30,434 bases of DNA from CAINVV01 sp037440345 (GTDB lineage Bacteria > Bacteroidota > Bacteroidia > Bacteroidales > Prolixibacteraceae): the NCBI GenBank assembly GCA_037440345.1, contig JBBIUJ010000008.1:1-30434 (forward strand), written 5' to 3'. The notes beneath the pieces are model-generated. The model saw nothing but the letters and a program-made list of their open reading frames with translations. It was not told the origin of the DNA and ran no database searches. The position numbers were made by a program, and so were the translations under genes. Of this stretch, positions 9,314 to 18,247 are shown in pieces (the first letter of the stretch is position 1; every line of letters starts with the position of its first letter).

Positions 9314-9749
9314 TACATGCATCTTCCAGCAAATCAATCACCAGCTCATAATCCTTTGTTCCACCATAATAAGGATCCGGAACGGTGCGGTTCGTGTGAT
9401 TGGTGCAGAAACTTGTCATTTTTCTGATTTTTGCCTTCGCTTTCGCATCAGGAGCCATCCTGGTAAGGTCGGCAATATTTTGATCATCCATCCCAATAAG
9501 GAGATCGAACTCTTCAAAGTCGCACCTGGGTCTGACAGGCCTTGAAATGGAGGTGAGATCGTAACCTCTCCTAAAAGCTACCTTCTTCATTTTTGGATAG
9601 GCTCCTTCCCCTTGGTGGTATCCAAGGATTCCGGCAGAATCACAACTGACCAAATTTTGCAAACCATGTTCTACAATCAGGTGGTTAAAAACCCCCTCAG
9701 CTGCCGGTGAGCGGCATATATTTCCAAGGCAAACAAACAAAATCTTCAT
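9270..9749 (-). CDS. Low-molecular-weight protein tyrosine phosphatase
   Basis: I start the gene at the ATG at 9749, giving 159 residues beginning MKILFVCLGNICRSP. The P-loop CX5R is C7 to R13 (CLGNICR) and the general-acid segment DPYYGG sits near the C-terminus, both diagnostic of the family. The usual length is about 150-160 residues, so a longer in-frame reading that begins at 9818 is unlikely. The enzyme removes phosphate from phosphotyrosine in the cytosol. Substrates in Bacteroidota are mostly unknown; no tyrosine kinase or polysaccharide export gene is nearby. It is convergent with the glycosidase gene, and its last 13 codons lie in the inverted repeat at 9246-9313. It is divergent from yccF. 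Confidence 0.95.
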   Translation of the reverse strand: MKILFVCLGNICRSPAAEGVFNHLIVEHGLQNLVSCDSAGILGYHQGEGAYPKMKKVAFRRGYDLTSISRPVRPRCDFEEFDLLIGMDDQNIADLTRMAPDAKAKAKIRKMTSFCTNHTNRTVPDPYYGGTKDYELVIDLLEDACTELIQKIKTTGGSQ

Positions 9750-9836
9750 AAGGATTGTTAAAAAAACGGAACAAAGAAAAGAATAAAATTTCTTTTGCAT
9801 CTCAATTTGTACCTTCACAAAAAAATTACAGATACC

Positions 9837-10205
9837 ATGAGTCTAATCGGAAACGTGATCTGGATCATATTTGGCGGACTGGTTGCATTCCTGGGCTACC
9901 TGTGGGGAGGGCTGGTGCTCTGCTGCACCATTGTTGGCATTCCATGGGGTCTGCAAGCCATAAAAATTGGCATTGCCACGCTGGCCCCATTCGGAAAAAG
10001 TGTGCGCCCGAACGGCGGTTCCATCCCCGGGCTCTCCTGTTTACTGAACCTGATCTGGCTAATTTTTGCCGGATTTTGGATTGCGATTGCGCATCTGGTA
10101 TTTGGCGTTTTACTTTGCATTACAATCATTGGAATCCCGTTCGGGATCCAACATTTCAAACTGATGCGATTGAGCCTTGCGCCGTTTGGATATGATTTGA
10201 TGTGA
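9837..10205 (+). CDS. yccF: YccF-family (DUF307) inner-membrane protein
   Basis: The start is the ATG at 9837, giving 122 residues (MSLIGNVIWIIFGGL). Two copies of the YccF half-motif are visible: an aromatic- and Gly-rich hydrophobic segment followed by GIPWGLQAIKIG..LAPFG, and later GIPFGIQHFKLMRLSLAPFG. At least three hydrophobic segments are present. The family is widespread and its biochemical function is not established. A longer frame starting at 9795 would add 14 hydrophilic residues that are not typical of the family. The gene stands alone, divergent from the tyrosine phosphatase gene, with a palindromic repeat (copy B) between it and cinA. Confidence 0.93.
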   Translation: MSLIGNVIWIIFGGLVAFLGYLWGGLVLCCTIVGIPWGLQAIKIGIATLAPFGKSVRPNGGSIPGLSCLLNLIWLIFAGFWIAIAHLVFGVLLCITIIGIPFGIQHFKLMRLSLAPFGYDLM

Positions 10206-10230
10206 TAAAAGTCAAAGAGCAAGGAAAAAT

Positions 10231-10324
10231 TTTCGTGTCCTTTGTGTGATCCGTTGAGTCCTTCGTGGTAAAAAATAAAAATTTAACCACAAAGGTCCCT
10301 AAGGATATCACTAAGGACTCAAAG
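10231..10324. repeat. Palindromic intergenic repeat, copy B
   Basis: The left arm 10231-10269 contains TTGAGTCCTTCGTGGT and the right arm 10286-10324 contains ACCACAAAGGTCCCTAAGG. Reverse-complementing the right arm aligns it over the whole 39-nt left arm with scattered mismatches. The loop is AT-rich. It occupies the yccF-cinA gap. Confidence 0.8.
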
Positions 10325-10367
10325 AATTGATCACAGTAATTGATAACGAAATAGTACAAAGTATAAG

Positions 10368-11609
10368 ATGAATTTAGATATTATCACCATTGGCGACGAA
10401 ATCCTGATTGGTCAGATCGTTGATACCAATTCGGCCTGGATGGCCCAGAAATTAAACGACGAAGGGATCAATGTACGACAGATCATCAGCATTTCAGACG
10501 ATCCCGGGCACATCACCGAAACCTTTATCGAATCGGCACGAAAAGTAGATCTCGTGCTGGTTACCGGAGGATTAGGCCCCACCAAAGACGACAAGACAAA
10601 GGATACCATTTGCGATTTTTTCGGAACAAAACTTGTAGTAAACGATGCTGTTCTTGAAAATATTGCCGAACTGCTTGGCAAAAGGGGAATATCCCTCAAC
10701 CGTCTGAACCGCGACCAGGCTCTTGTGCCGGAGGGCAGTCAAGTATTTCAGAATAAGTTAGGAACGGCTCCCGGATTGATGCTCAAAAAAGATGGATGCT
10801 CCTTTATTTTCATGCCCGGAGTCCCATATGAGATGAAATACCTGATGGAGTTTGAGGTCCTGCCCTATTTGAGGGACAATTTTCAAACTACCACCATCCT
10901 TCATCGAACCGTCCTGACACAAGGCCTGCCGGAATCAATGCTGGCAGAAAAAATCGCCCAATGGGAAGATGCATTGCCAACCTACATCAAACTGGCCTAT
11001 CTGCCCAGTCCGCAAGGTGTACGGCTGCGCCTGTCGGCCAGAGGGCATGAGCAGCCACTCATGGAATCTGAAGTGGCATCACAGATTATAGGGTTGCGAA
11101 AACTGATAGCGCCCAATATTTACGGTTACGATGACGAATCGCCGGCCGAAAGTATCGGAAAAATCCTGATCGAAAAAGGTTGGACGGTCTCAACAGCAGA
11201 AAGCTGTACCGGAGGCGCGATTGCCAGACTTTTCACTGAAAACCCGGGCAGTTCGGACTATTTCAAAGGTTCCGTCGTAGCCTATTCAAATGAAGTGAAA
11301 ATAGATATTTTGGGAGTCGAAGATAAGCTGATCCGGAACCATGGCGCGGTAAGCCAGGAGGTCGTCGAATCAATGGCCATCAATGGATGCAGGGTGATGA
11401 AGAGCGATTTTGCCATTGCAACATCAGGGATCGCCGGGCCGGGCGGAGGCACTGAAGAGAAGCCTGTGGGAACCGTTTGGATTGCTGTTGCCTTCAGGGA
11501 CCAGGTCGTTTCACAACTTTTCCATTTCGGTAACGATCGCGAGCGAAATATCGCCCGAACCAGCCAGAATTCGCTCTTTATGCTCAGAAAATTATTGATC
11601 ACTTTGTAA
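10368..11609 (+). CDS. cinA: CinA: nicotinamide-nucleotide amidase / ADP-ribose pyrophosphatase-like protein
   Basis: The 413 residues have the full two-domain CinA layout. The N-terminal MoaB/MogA-like domain (COG1058) begins MNLDIITIGDEILIGQIVDT and carries GGLGPTKDD at 67-75. The C-terminal PncC-type amidase domain (from about 255) carries TAESCTGG at 276-283 with the predicted catalytic Ser279, plus VVAYSNEVK and ATSGIAGPGGG. The family recycles NMN to nicotinic acid mononucleotide and hydrolyses ADP-ribose in pyridine-nucleotide salvage. The name comes from competence in Gram-positives and does not imply competence here. Length and both domains look intact. It is flanked by two palindromic repeats and appears monocistronic. 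Confidence 0.97.
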   Translation: MNLDIITIGDEILIGQIVDTNSAWMAQKLNDEGINVRQIISISDDPGHITETFIESARKVDLVLVTGGLGPTKDDKTKDTICDFFGTKLVVNDAVLENIAELLGKRGISLNRLNRDQALVPEGSQVFQNKLGTAPGLMLKKDGCSFIFMPGVPYEMKYLMEFEVLPYLRDNFQTTTILHRTVLTQGLPESMLAEKIAQWEDALPTYIKLAYLPSPQGVRLRLSARGHEQPLMESEVASQIIGLRKLIAPNIYGYDDESPAESIGKILIEKGWTVSTAESCTGGAIARLFTENPGSSDYFKGSVVAYSNEVKIDILGVEDKLIRNHGAVSQEVVESMAINGCRVMKSDFAIATSGIAGPGGGTEEKPVGTVWIAVAFRDQVVSQLFHFGNDRERNIARTSQNSLFMLRKLLITL

Positions 11610-11626
11610 ATTCACCTTTACTTTGT

Positions 11627-11707
11627 GAACCTTTGTGCCTTCCTTTGAGACCTTCGTGTTGAAAAAAAATCTAAACACAAAGGTCTCAAAGGGTAACACA
11701 AAGGATT
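11627..11707. repeat. Palindromic intergenic repeat, copy C
   Basis: CTTTGAGACCTTCGTGTT (11643-11660) and AACACAAAGGTCTCAAAG (11674-11691) form an 18-bp stem with one mismatch. An outer pairing CCTTTGTG/CACAAAGG extends it to 11707. It is the most regular of the four copies and follows the cinA stop by 17 bp. Confidence 0.85.
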
Positions 11708-11760
11708 CGTAACATATTTTGTTAAATGCTAATTTTAGAAGTTGTTAAATAATAAATCTC

Positions 11761-14220
11761 ATGGCAAAGAAGAAAATATTACTGATATCGGGTGTAGTTT
11801 TGGCGACCCTGATTTTGGCCATCGTTTTAATTCCAATCCTCTTCAAAGGCAAAATTGTCGCCAAAGTGAAGGAGATGGCTAACCAGTCGCTGTTGGCCAA
11901 ACTGGATTTTAAAGATGCCGACGTCTCTCTTTTCAGGAGCTTTCCACAACTGGATGTTCATTTAAATAAGTTGACAATCAATGGAATAAACGAATTCGAA
12001 GGCAAGCAACTGATTCAAATAGAGACCCTCTCAACCTCCGTTGCCCTCTCATCTTTGTGGAAAAGCGATGGAATGACTGTCTCTGAAATCGTCCTGACAA
12101 ATCCCCAATTCAATTTCCTGGTCTCTCCTACCGGAAAAGCCAATTGGGAGATCACCAAACCCTCCACAACTAAGACTTCCACTCAATCAAAATCACCGAT
12201 GAAAATCGAGCTGACCAAAATTCAGTTAATCAATACATTGCTCACCTACCGGGATGAGCAGGCCAAAATGTCGACCGGTTTTAAAAACGGGAATTTCGAA
12301 TTATCGGGCTTTTTGAAGGGCAGCGATACCAAATTGAATTTCAAAGGGGAGACCGACAGCATCGCATTTGAATATGGAGGCAAAAAACTGATCAGCGGAA
12401 TGAAAGTGAACGGTGAAGGAGCACTCCAGGCCAATTTCGATCAGATGAGCTTTCGCTTTCTCGACAACAAATTCAATCTCAATAAGCTCCCGGTACAACT
12501 TCAGGGAACCTTTGTGATGGGCGACAAGGAGGATCAGTACGACCTTGCCTTTCAATCAACCGGTGCTACTTTAGACGAACTGATTGGATTCCTGCCGCAA
12601 GCACAGCAGATAAAGCTAAAAGCATACGAAAAAGGGGGAAATCTTTCCTTTGGTGGAGTAATAAAAGGCACCTATTCGGATACTACGTTTCCAGCCCTAT
12701 CGGCTGACCTCAAACTGACCGACGGCAAATTGAAATATCCATCGAAGCCCAATGAGATCAATAAAATCCAAATGGTGGCCAGTCTCAGTAAGCCTCAGGG
12801 AATTCTCGATTCAATGAAAATATCCGTCAGTAAAATGGAAGCCCTTGTGGCAGGCCATCCCATCATTGCCAATCTTTCGGTCAAAACGCCGGTTAGCAAT
12901 CCAAACCTGGCCGGAAACATAGTTGGCGAAATTGATTTTGCAACGCTTCGGCAGACTATTCCCATCGACTCGATGGAAATTGGGGGCATGGCACAAGCAA
13001 ACATCCATTTCAACGGACCCTACTCCGCCATCGACAAAGGAGATTATGCCAAATTCCAAACCAGTGGGGCGATTACACTGAACGATTTCTTCTACAGGTC
13101 GGCTACATTTCCTGAAAGGATTGGAATACAATCCGGAAAATTTGCTTTCGATTCAAAGCAGGTTTCAATTACCTCCATGAAAGGAAAATTTGGTCAAAGT
13201 GACTTCACGGTAGATGGTTCTTTTGCCGACTATTGGGCTTATCTGCTGAAAGATGGCACTATTCTGGGCGACATCAGACTAAAATCTGATCTTCTTGATG
13301 TAACCCAGCTGATGAATAGCGGTACCCAAAACAAAGACACGACCCACCTCGGCGAACCGTACGTCATCCCCGCCCGGATGGACCTGACCCTTCAGGCCAA
13401 TGTCGACCGCATGCTCTATAACAAAATGGAGATCAGGGGAACGACCGGAAAGCTGATGGTTAAGGATCAAAAACTTAATCTGGACCAACTCTCCATGAAC
13501 CTGTTAAAAGGCAGAATGGTTCTGTCGGGTGTTTACGCGGCCCGGGAAAAGAGTCCTGCAGATTTTAACTTCAAAATAGATATAAAAGATTTTGATCTTC
13601 CAACTGCCTACCAATCAATGGGCATTGTCAGGCACATTTTGCCCATAGCCGGAAACAGCAAGGGTACTTTCCTGTCGGGATTGTCGCTGACCGGAAAATT
13701 GGGAAAAGATTATGCGCCTTACTTTGAGACTCTCAACGGAAATGGTCAAATATCCCTAAAAAACCTGGAGCTGGTTGGCAACAACATGTTTGCCGAGATT
13801 GGCAAATACTTCCGCAAAGACCTCTTTACCAATGTGAAGGTCAATGATTTCGCCAGTAACATCGTATTGACCAACGGAGCCTTATCCATTTCACCTTTTA
13901 CCACCAAGGTGGCCAACCAGGAGGTGACTGTCTCAGGGAGCCAAACGCTGGCGCTGGATTTGAATTACCAGTTCAATTTCAAAGTCAACAAAAATGATCT
14001 GGCCGCCGATGTGACCAACCTAATTGGCCTGGTACCCGGAGCAGAAAATATTGACAAATACCCGATCAGAATCAATGTGGTAGGCAATCTCAGGAAACCG
14101 GATGTCAAAGTTGATCTATCTGAAGCAAAAGACCTGGTAGCCAAAGAGTTTTCGAAAAAAGCAAAGTCAACACTGCAGGATGCCGTGAAGAAATTTGGGC
14201 TGGAGGGGCTGTTTAAATAA
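11761..14220 (+). CDS. AsmA-like protein of the outer-membrane biogenesis / lipid-transport superfamily
   Basis: The protein has 819 residues. One N-terminal transmembrane segment (about 5-27, ILLISGVVLATLILAIVLIP) anchors a long periplasmic region. LLAKLDFKDADVSLFRSFPQLDVHLNKLTING matches in spirit the AsmA N-terminal pattern and is written here only in outline: residues about 44-75 are rich in alternating beta strands. The C-terminal part (about 560-780) resembles the AsmA_2 domain, with repeated amphipathic beta strands and GxF/GxL patterns. Members bridge the envelope with a beta-groove and are thought to move phospholipids. The gene stands alone between a palindromic repeat and a small hairpin. 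No cargo or partner is suggested by neighbours. Confidence 0.88.
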   Translation: MAKKKILLISGVVLATLILAIVLIPILFKGKIVAKVKEMANQSLLAKLDFKDADVSLFRSFPQLDVHLNKLTINGINEFEGKQLIQIETLSTSVALSSLWKSDGMTVSEIVLTNPQFNFLVSPTGKANWEITKPSTTKTSTQSKSPMKIELTKIQLINTLLTYRDEQAKMSTGFKNGNFELSGFLKGSDTKLNFKGETDSIAFEYGGKKLISGMKVNGEGALQANFDQMSFRFLDNKFNLNKLPVQLQGTFVMGDKEDQYDLAFQSTGATLDELIGFLPQAQQIKLKAYEKGGNLSFGGVIKGTYSDTTFPALSADLKLTDGKLKYPSKPNEINKIQMVASLSKPQGILDSMKISVSKMEALVAGHPIIANLSVKTPVSNPNLAGNIVGEIDFATLRQTIPIDSMEIGGMAQANIHFNGPYSAIDKGDYAKFQTSGAITLNDFFYRSATFPERIGIQSGKFAFDSKQVSITSMKGKFGQSDFTVDGSFADYWAYLLKDGTILGDIRLKSDLLDVTQLMNSGTQNKDTTHLGEPYVIPARMDLTLQANVDRMLYNKMEIRGTTGKLMVKDQKLNLDQLSMNLLKGRMVLSGVYAAREKSPADFNFKIDIKDFDLPTAYQSMGIVRHILPIAGNSKGTFLSGLSLTGKLGKDYAPYFETLNGNGQISLKNLELVGNNMFAEIGKYFRKDLFTNVKVNDFASNIVLTNGALSISPFTTKVANQEVTVSGSQTLALDLNYQFNFKVNKNDLAADVTNLIGLVPGAENIDKYPIRINVVGNLRKPDVKVDLSEAKDLVAKEFSKKAKSTLQDAVKKFGLEGLFK

Positions 14221-14258
14221 CTATGCATATTTAAAGTTGGATTTTAAATATCCATAAA

Positions 14259-14292
14259 AGGGATGCATCCAAATTGGTCGTTATGCATCCCT
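14259..14292 (+). terminator. Hairpin downstream of the AsmA-like gene
   Basis: AGGGATGCAT (14259-14268) pairs perfectly with ATGCATCCCT (14283-14292) around a 14-nt loop, which itself contains CCAAATTGG. It is 38 bp past the stop codon. A U-tract is missing, so Rho-independent termination is only a guess; it could instead be a protein-binding palindrome. Confidence 0.45.
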
Positions 14293-14383
14293 AAAATCAT
14301 TCTAAGATTCAACATTTTTATACCCATATTCGAATAACCAATTCATAACAATTCAGTATAACATGTAAATAAAATCCCAAATC

Positions 14384-15406
14384 ATGAAATACAACGAACT
14401 AGGCAAAACAGGCGTGCTGGTCTCCGAACTCTGTCTTGGAACCATGACATTCGGCGGCAAAGGCTATTGGCAAGCGATCGGCCAGGTACCCCAGGATGAG
14501 GTGAACCAAATCGTCAAAACCGCCATCGACAAGGGCATCAACTTCATCGACACGGCCAATGGCTATTCGGAAGGGTTGTCTGAAACAATGCTTGGAACCT
14601 CACTTAAAGCGCTCTCTATTCCCCGGCAGCAGGTATTTGTTGCAACAAAGGTTCGGATACGCATGGGATCCGGCGCCAACCAGGTTGGACTCTCACGCCT
14701 GCACATCATGGACTCCGTGAACGACAGCCTGCAAAGGCTCAATCTCACCCATATTGACCTGCTCTATATTCATGGTGTCGACCCGATTACCCCACTCGAA
14801 GAGACCATGCGAGGATTGGAAGATGTAGTCCGTTCGGGAAAGGTCCGCTACCTGGGGGTGAGCAACCATCCGGCGTGGATGATGATGAAAGCCAATGGAT
14901 ATGCCGACAAAATGGGCTGGACAAAATTCGTCGCCTCTCAAAATTATTACACCATCGCCAGCCGCGATATCGAACGGGAAATCGTTCCCATGGCCCAAAG
15001 CGAGAACATAGGCATCATGCCCTGGAGCCCGCTGGCAGGTGGATTCCTGTCGGGCAAATTTACGCGCAACAACGAAGTGGCAGGCGACAGCCGCAGGGAT
15101 GCCTTCGACTTTCCTCCCATCAACAAAGCCAAAGCCTACGACCTGATCGATTTGATGGATAATATAGGCAAGAAACACAACGTGACAGTTGCCAATGTGG
15201 CATTGAACTGGGTGATCAGGCAGCCCGGAGTGACAAGCACCATTATCGGCGCCAAAAACCTGATTCAACTCAACGACAATATTTCTGCAGTAGAACTTCA
15301 ATTGACAGCCGAAGAACTTCAACAACTCAACGATGCAAGCGCCCTGGCGCCGGAATATCCGGGCTGGATGGTGACGCGGCAGGCCATGGGTCGCTGGCCG
15401 GATTAA
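14384..15406 (+). CDS. Aldo/keto reductase
   Basis: The 340 residues form a standard NAD(P)H-dependent TIM-barrel oxidoreductase. The catalytic tetrad is visible as D56 (FIDTANGYSEG), Y61, K89 (ATKVR) and H130 (LLYIHGVD). The C-terminal cofactor region includes SPLAGGFLSGKF and the phosphate-binding stretch STIIGAKNLIQL. It belongs to the broad YdbC/Tas-like group of ketone/aldehyde reductases; the substrate cannot be read from sequence. The start gives the usual KYNELGKTGVLVSELCLGT opening. It appears monocistronic, with a hairpin upstream and the dapB promoter downstream. Confidence 0.95.
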   Translation: MKYNELGKTGVLVSELCLGTMTFGGKGYWQAIGQVPQDEVNQIVKTAIDKGINFIDTANGYSEGLSETMLGTSLKALSIPRQQVFVATKVRIRMGSGANQVGLSRLHIMDSVNDSLQRLNLTHIDLLYIHGVDPITPLEETMRGLEDVVRSGKVRYLGVSNHPAWMMMKANGYADKMGWTKFVASQNYYTIASRDIEREIVPMAQSENIGIMPWSPLAGGFLSGKFTRNNEVAGDSRRDAFDFPPINKAKAYDLIDLMDNIGKKHNVTVANVALNWVIRQPGVTSTIIGAKNLIQLNDNISAVELQLTAEELQQLNDASALAPEYPGWMVTRQAMGRWPD

Positions 15407-15436
15407 AAAAATACGCGCAGTTTCCCCGCAAAATTT

Positions 15437-15444
15437 TACCTTTG
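15437..15444 (+). promoter_or_regulatory. -7 box of the dapB-lepB-wbqC operon
   Basis: TACCTTTG is a perfect match to the Bacteroidota -7 consensus TAnnTTTG. It lies 43 bp upstream of the dapB start. No clear TTG -33 element is present at standard spacing. Confidence 0.55.
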
Positions 15445-15487
15445 TAATTCATTTTGAATATTACATACTTATTGTGAAAGTTGAATT

Positions 15488-16204
15488 ATGAAGATTGCAT
15501 TGATAGGATACGGGAAAATGGGAAAAGAGATCGAGCAGATCGCAATCAGTCGCGGACATACAGTTGTTTTGAAAATTGACGTTGATAATCAGACAGATCT
15601 GACTGTTTCAAACCTTTCTATGGCCGACGTTGTCATCGAATTTACCACACCTGCAACAGCCGTTTCAAATTACCTGACCTGTTTTGAAGCCGGGGTACCG
15701 GTTGTAAGCGGAACCACAGGTTGGCTTGAACAAAGGCCCATGATCGAGAAAGAATGCCTTTCAAACAACGGATGTTTTTTCTATGCATCAAATTTTAGCT
15801 TGGGGATGAATCTTTTCTTCGAACTGAACAAGATCCTGGCGCGCATGATGAAGCCATATTCCCAATATGATGTATCAATGACAGAGATCCACCATACCCA
15901 GAAACTTGACGCACCCAGCGGAACAGCCATCACCCTGGCTGAAGGGATTATTTCTGAAAACGGATCCAAGAAATCATGGACCATCGAGCCTCCCAAAAAC
16001 AGTGAGGAGCTTCATATCGAACCGGTTAGAAAGGATCCCTATCCCGGACTTCACACCATAAAATATGATTCGGAGGTAGATTACCTCGAAATTACCCACA
16101 ATGCTTACAGCAGAAAGGGATTGGCGCTCGGCGCAGTCCTGGCGGCAGAATTTTGCCTGGGGAAAAAAGGAATATTCAGCATGTCTGATTTGTTAAAATT
16201 ATAA
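15488..16204 (+). CDS. dapB: 4-hydroxy-tetrahydrodipicolinate reductase
   Basis: The 238 residues start with the Rossmann motif GYGKMG (7-12). The substrate-binding and catalytic motif HHTQKLDAPSGTA spans 135-147, with H135 and K139 in the positions of E. coli H159 and K163. The enzyme reduces HTPA to tetrahydrodipicolinate with NAD(P)H in the diaminopimelate/lysine pathway, feeding peptidoglycan. It is shorter than the E. coli enzyme of about 270 residues, as in many Bacteroidota. It is the first gene of an operon with lepB (11-bp gap) and wbqC (15-bp gap), all cell-envelope or surface related. Confidence 0.97.
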   Translation: MKIALIGYGKMGKEIEQIAISRGHTVVLKIDVDNQTDLTVSNLSMADVVIEFTTPATAVSNYLTCFEAGVPVVSGTTGWLEQRPMIEKECLSNNGCFFYASNFSLGMNLFFELNKILARMMKPYSQYDVSMTEIHHTQKLDAPSGTAITLAEGIISENGSKKSWTIEPPKNSEELHIEPVRKDPYPGLHTIKYDSEVDYLEITHNAYSRKGLALGAVLAAEFCLGKKGIFSMSDLLKL

Positions 16205-16215
16205 CTGAAACCAAT

Positions 16216-17556
16216 ATGTTTAAGGACGTCTCTAAAAGCCAATGGATTCAATTTGGCATCTTTGCAGTATTGTACTTGTTGTGGGTTATCTGGCTACAAA
16301 ATTTTTGGTGGCTCATAGGAATAGGCATCCTGTTCGATATGTACATCACAGGAAAAGTGCACTGGACCTTTTGGAAAAAGAAAAATCCGGTAGGTGGGAA
16401 ACAGACCAAAGTGGTAGAATGGATCGATGCCATCATCTTTGCCGTCATCGCGGCCACCTTTATCCGGCTCTTTTTCATTGAAGCCTATACCATCCCTACC
16501 TCATCCATGGAAAAATCGATGATGGTGGGAGATTATCTCTTTGTCAGCAAAACGGCATATGGCCCCAAATTGCCAAATACCCCGGTTGCATTTCCGTTCG
16601 TGCACCATACCATGCCTTTCACTGCGGCTACGCCCTCATTTTCCGAAATTATCCACAACAAATACAAAAGGCTTGCCGGATTTGGAAGGATTAAAAACGA
16701 CGATGTAGTCGTCTTCAACTTCCCGGAAGGTGATACTGTCGCCACCAACATGCAGGAACGCAGCTATTACGAAATGGTGAGGAGTTACGGCAGGGAGCGC
16801 GTAAATACCGACAAGCGATCTTTCGGCGATATCATCTACCGTCCGGTCGACAAGCGGGAAAATTATATCAAGCGTTGCATTGCCATTCCAGGCGACTCGC
16901 TCAAAATTCTCAATGGGCAGGTCTATGTAAATGGAAAAGCGCAAAAGGAGATCCCCGGTATGCAGTACAAATACCTCGTGAACATCCAAGGCAATTCACT
17001 GAATTCAAACGCTATGGACAAACTTGGCATCACACAGGAAGACATTGAAGGATCCGGTTCCAGGATGGTCATTTCGCTTACTGCTGAACAATACAGAAAA
17101 ATGGACGGTATGAAATTTATCACCAACAAGGAACGGGTTACCTGGCCCAAAGAGGACAGAGACCCCAATATTTTTCCGAGTGATGATCAATATACCTGGA
17201 ATCTCGATAACTTCGGACCGCTCTGGATTCCTAAAAAAGGGATTACCGTTCAGCTCACCACCAAGAATTTGCCGCTCTACAAAAGAATCATCAGCGTATA
17301 TGAGGAGAACAAGCTGAAAGTTGTTAACGGGGAGATTTACATCAACGGCGCTATTGCCAAGGAGTACACCTTCAAAATGGATTACTATTGGATGATGGGC
17401 GACAATCGATACAACTCCGCCGATTCAAGGTATTGGGGTTTTGTTCCGGAAGACCACGTGGTCGGAAAAGCCTCCTTTGTCTGGCTTTCGCTCGACAAGA
17501 ACAAGTCTTTTCTTGCTAAAATCCGCTGGAACCGTTTCTTTATGGGGGTGAAATAA
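16216..17556 (+). CDS. lepB: Signal peptidase I
   Basis: The 446 residues show hydrophobic segments at about 11-42 and 70-88, then the catalytic Ser97 in IPTSSMEKSM. The general-base Lys219 lies in ENYIKRCIAIPGDSL, and the C-terminal box GDNRYNSADSRYWGFVPEDHVVGKA is reduced here to its first part, MMGDNRYNSADSR. The enzyme cleaves signal peptides of exported proteins at the outer face of the inner membrane. The protein is longer than the E. coli enzyme because of inserts between the Ser and Lys boxes (about 125-205) and after box D (about 245-365), which is usual in Bacteroidota. It is the middle gene of the dapB operon. Confidence 0.97.
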   Translation: MFKDVSKSQWIQFGIFAVLYLLWVIWLQNFWWLIGIGILFDMYITGKVHWTFWKKKNPVGGKQTKVVEWIDAIIFAVIAATFIRLFFIEAYTIPTSSMEKSMMVGDYLFVSKTAYGPKLPNTPVAFPFVHHTMPFTAATPSFSEIIHNKYKRLAGFGRIKNDDVVVFNFPEGDTVATNMQERSYYEMVRSYGRERVNTDKRSFGDIIYRPVDKRENYIKRCIAIPGDSLKILNGQVYVNGKAQKEIPGMQYKYLVNIQGNSLNSNAMDKLGITQEDIEGSGSRMVISLTAEQYRKMDGMKFITNKERVTWPKEDRDPNIFPSDDQYTWNLDNFGPLWIPKKGITVQLTTKNLPLYKRIISVYEENKLKVVNGEIYINGAIAKEYTFKMDYYWMMGDNRYNSADSRYWGFVPEDHVVGKASFVWLSLDKNKSFLAKIRWNRFFMGVK

Positions 17557-17571
17557 TTCCTCCCTTTCTGA

Positions 17572-18231
17572 ATGGAACCTGGCAACAAATGTGTTTTGCT
17601 GAGCAGCGCCTATCTGGCCCCCGTTCAATATTTCACAAAATTAATGTCTTACGACGTGGTATGGATTGAGTTGAGTGAACATTTTCTCAAACAATCCTAC
17701 CGAAATCGTTGCATAATCCTGACAGCCAATGGTCCGCAAAGCCTCTCAATTCCTGTCACGGAAGGTTCCAATTCCAAACGGTTGATTCGCGATGTGGCCA
17801 TCTCTTACGACCACCCCTGGCAAAAGCTGCATTGGAGGGCCATTGTTTCCGCTTACAACAATGCACCGTTTTTCGAGTTCTATGCCGACAGCTTCTCGAA
17901 ATTTTACCATGAAAAAAGGTGGCAATTTCTGACCGATTTCAGCAGGGATATTCAGTCAGTTGTTTTGGATGAGCTTAACCTGAAATGCGATATCCGGGCT
18001 ACCAAAACGTTTTTGCCACCTAGCGGGATACCGGTCGGTACAGATGATTTTCGCTATTCAATCCATCCCAAAACGAACCGGCAAATCGCTGATCATCATT
18101 TTGCCCCAATTCCCTACATGCAGGTCTTTCAGGAAAAATTCGGCTTTTCATCCAATTTAAGTATCCTGGATTTGCTTTTCAACGAAGGACCGGTTGCTGC
18201 TGATATTCTCAGAAAATCAATTGCGAAATAA
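17572..18231 (+). CDS. WbqC-like family protein
   Basis: The 219 residues match the WbqC family: an opening of the type LLSSAYLAPVQYFTKLMSYD, then HFLKQSYRNRCIILTANGP, LSIPV, and HPWQKLHWRAIVSAYNNAPF, ending with SILDLLFNEGP. The family is found in O-antigen/surface-polysaccharide loci and, in Bacteroidota, downstream of lepB. Its enzymatic activity is not established; it has been proposed to act on sugar nucleotides. It has no signal peptide. The 15-bp gap from lepB makes co-transcription likely. It converges with the NlpC/P60 gene across palindromic repeat D. Confidence 0.9.
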   Translation: MEPGNKCVLLSSAYLAPVQYFTKLMSYDVVWIELSEHFLKQSYRNRCIILTANGPQSLSIPVTEGSNSKRLIRDVAISYDHPWQKLHWRAIVSAYNNAPFFEFYADSFSKFYHEKRWQFLTDFSRDIQSVVLDELNLKCDIRATKTFLPPSGIPVGTDDFRYSIHPKTNRQIADHHFAPIPYMQVFQEKFGFSSNLSILDLLFNEGPVAADILRKSIAK

Positions 18232-18247
18232 AAACGTTTCCGGCTGA

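Noticed and set aside
9750..9818. A 182-residue phosphatase with a hydrophobic N-terminal extension
   Set aside because: The family has about 155-160 residues beginning right before the CX5R loop; the extension is AT-rich leader sequence.
14693..15325. A 210-residue open frame on the minus strand
   Set aside because: It lies entirely inside the aldo/keto reductase gene, which has all four catalytic residues in the other frame.
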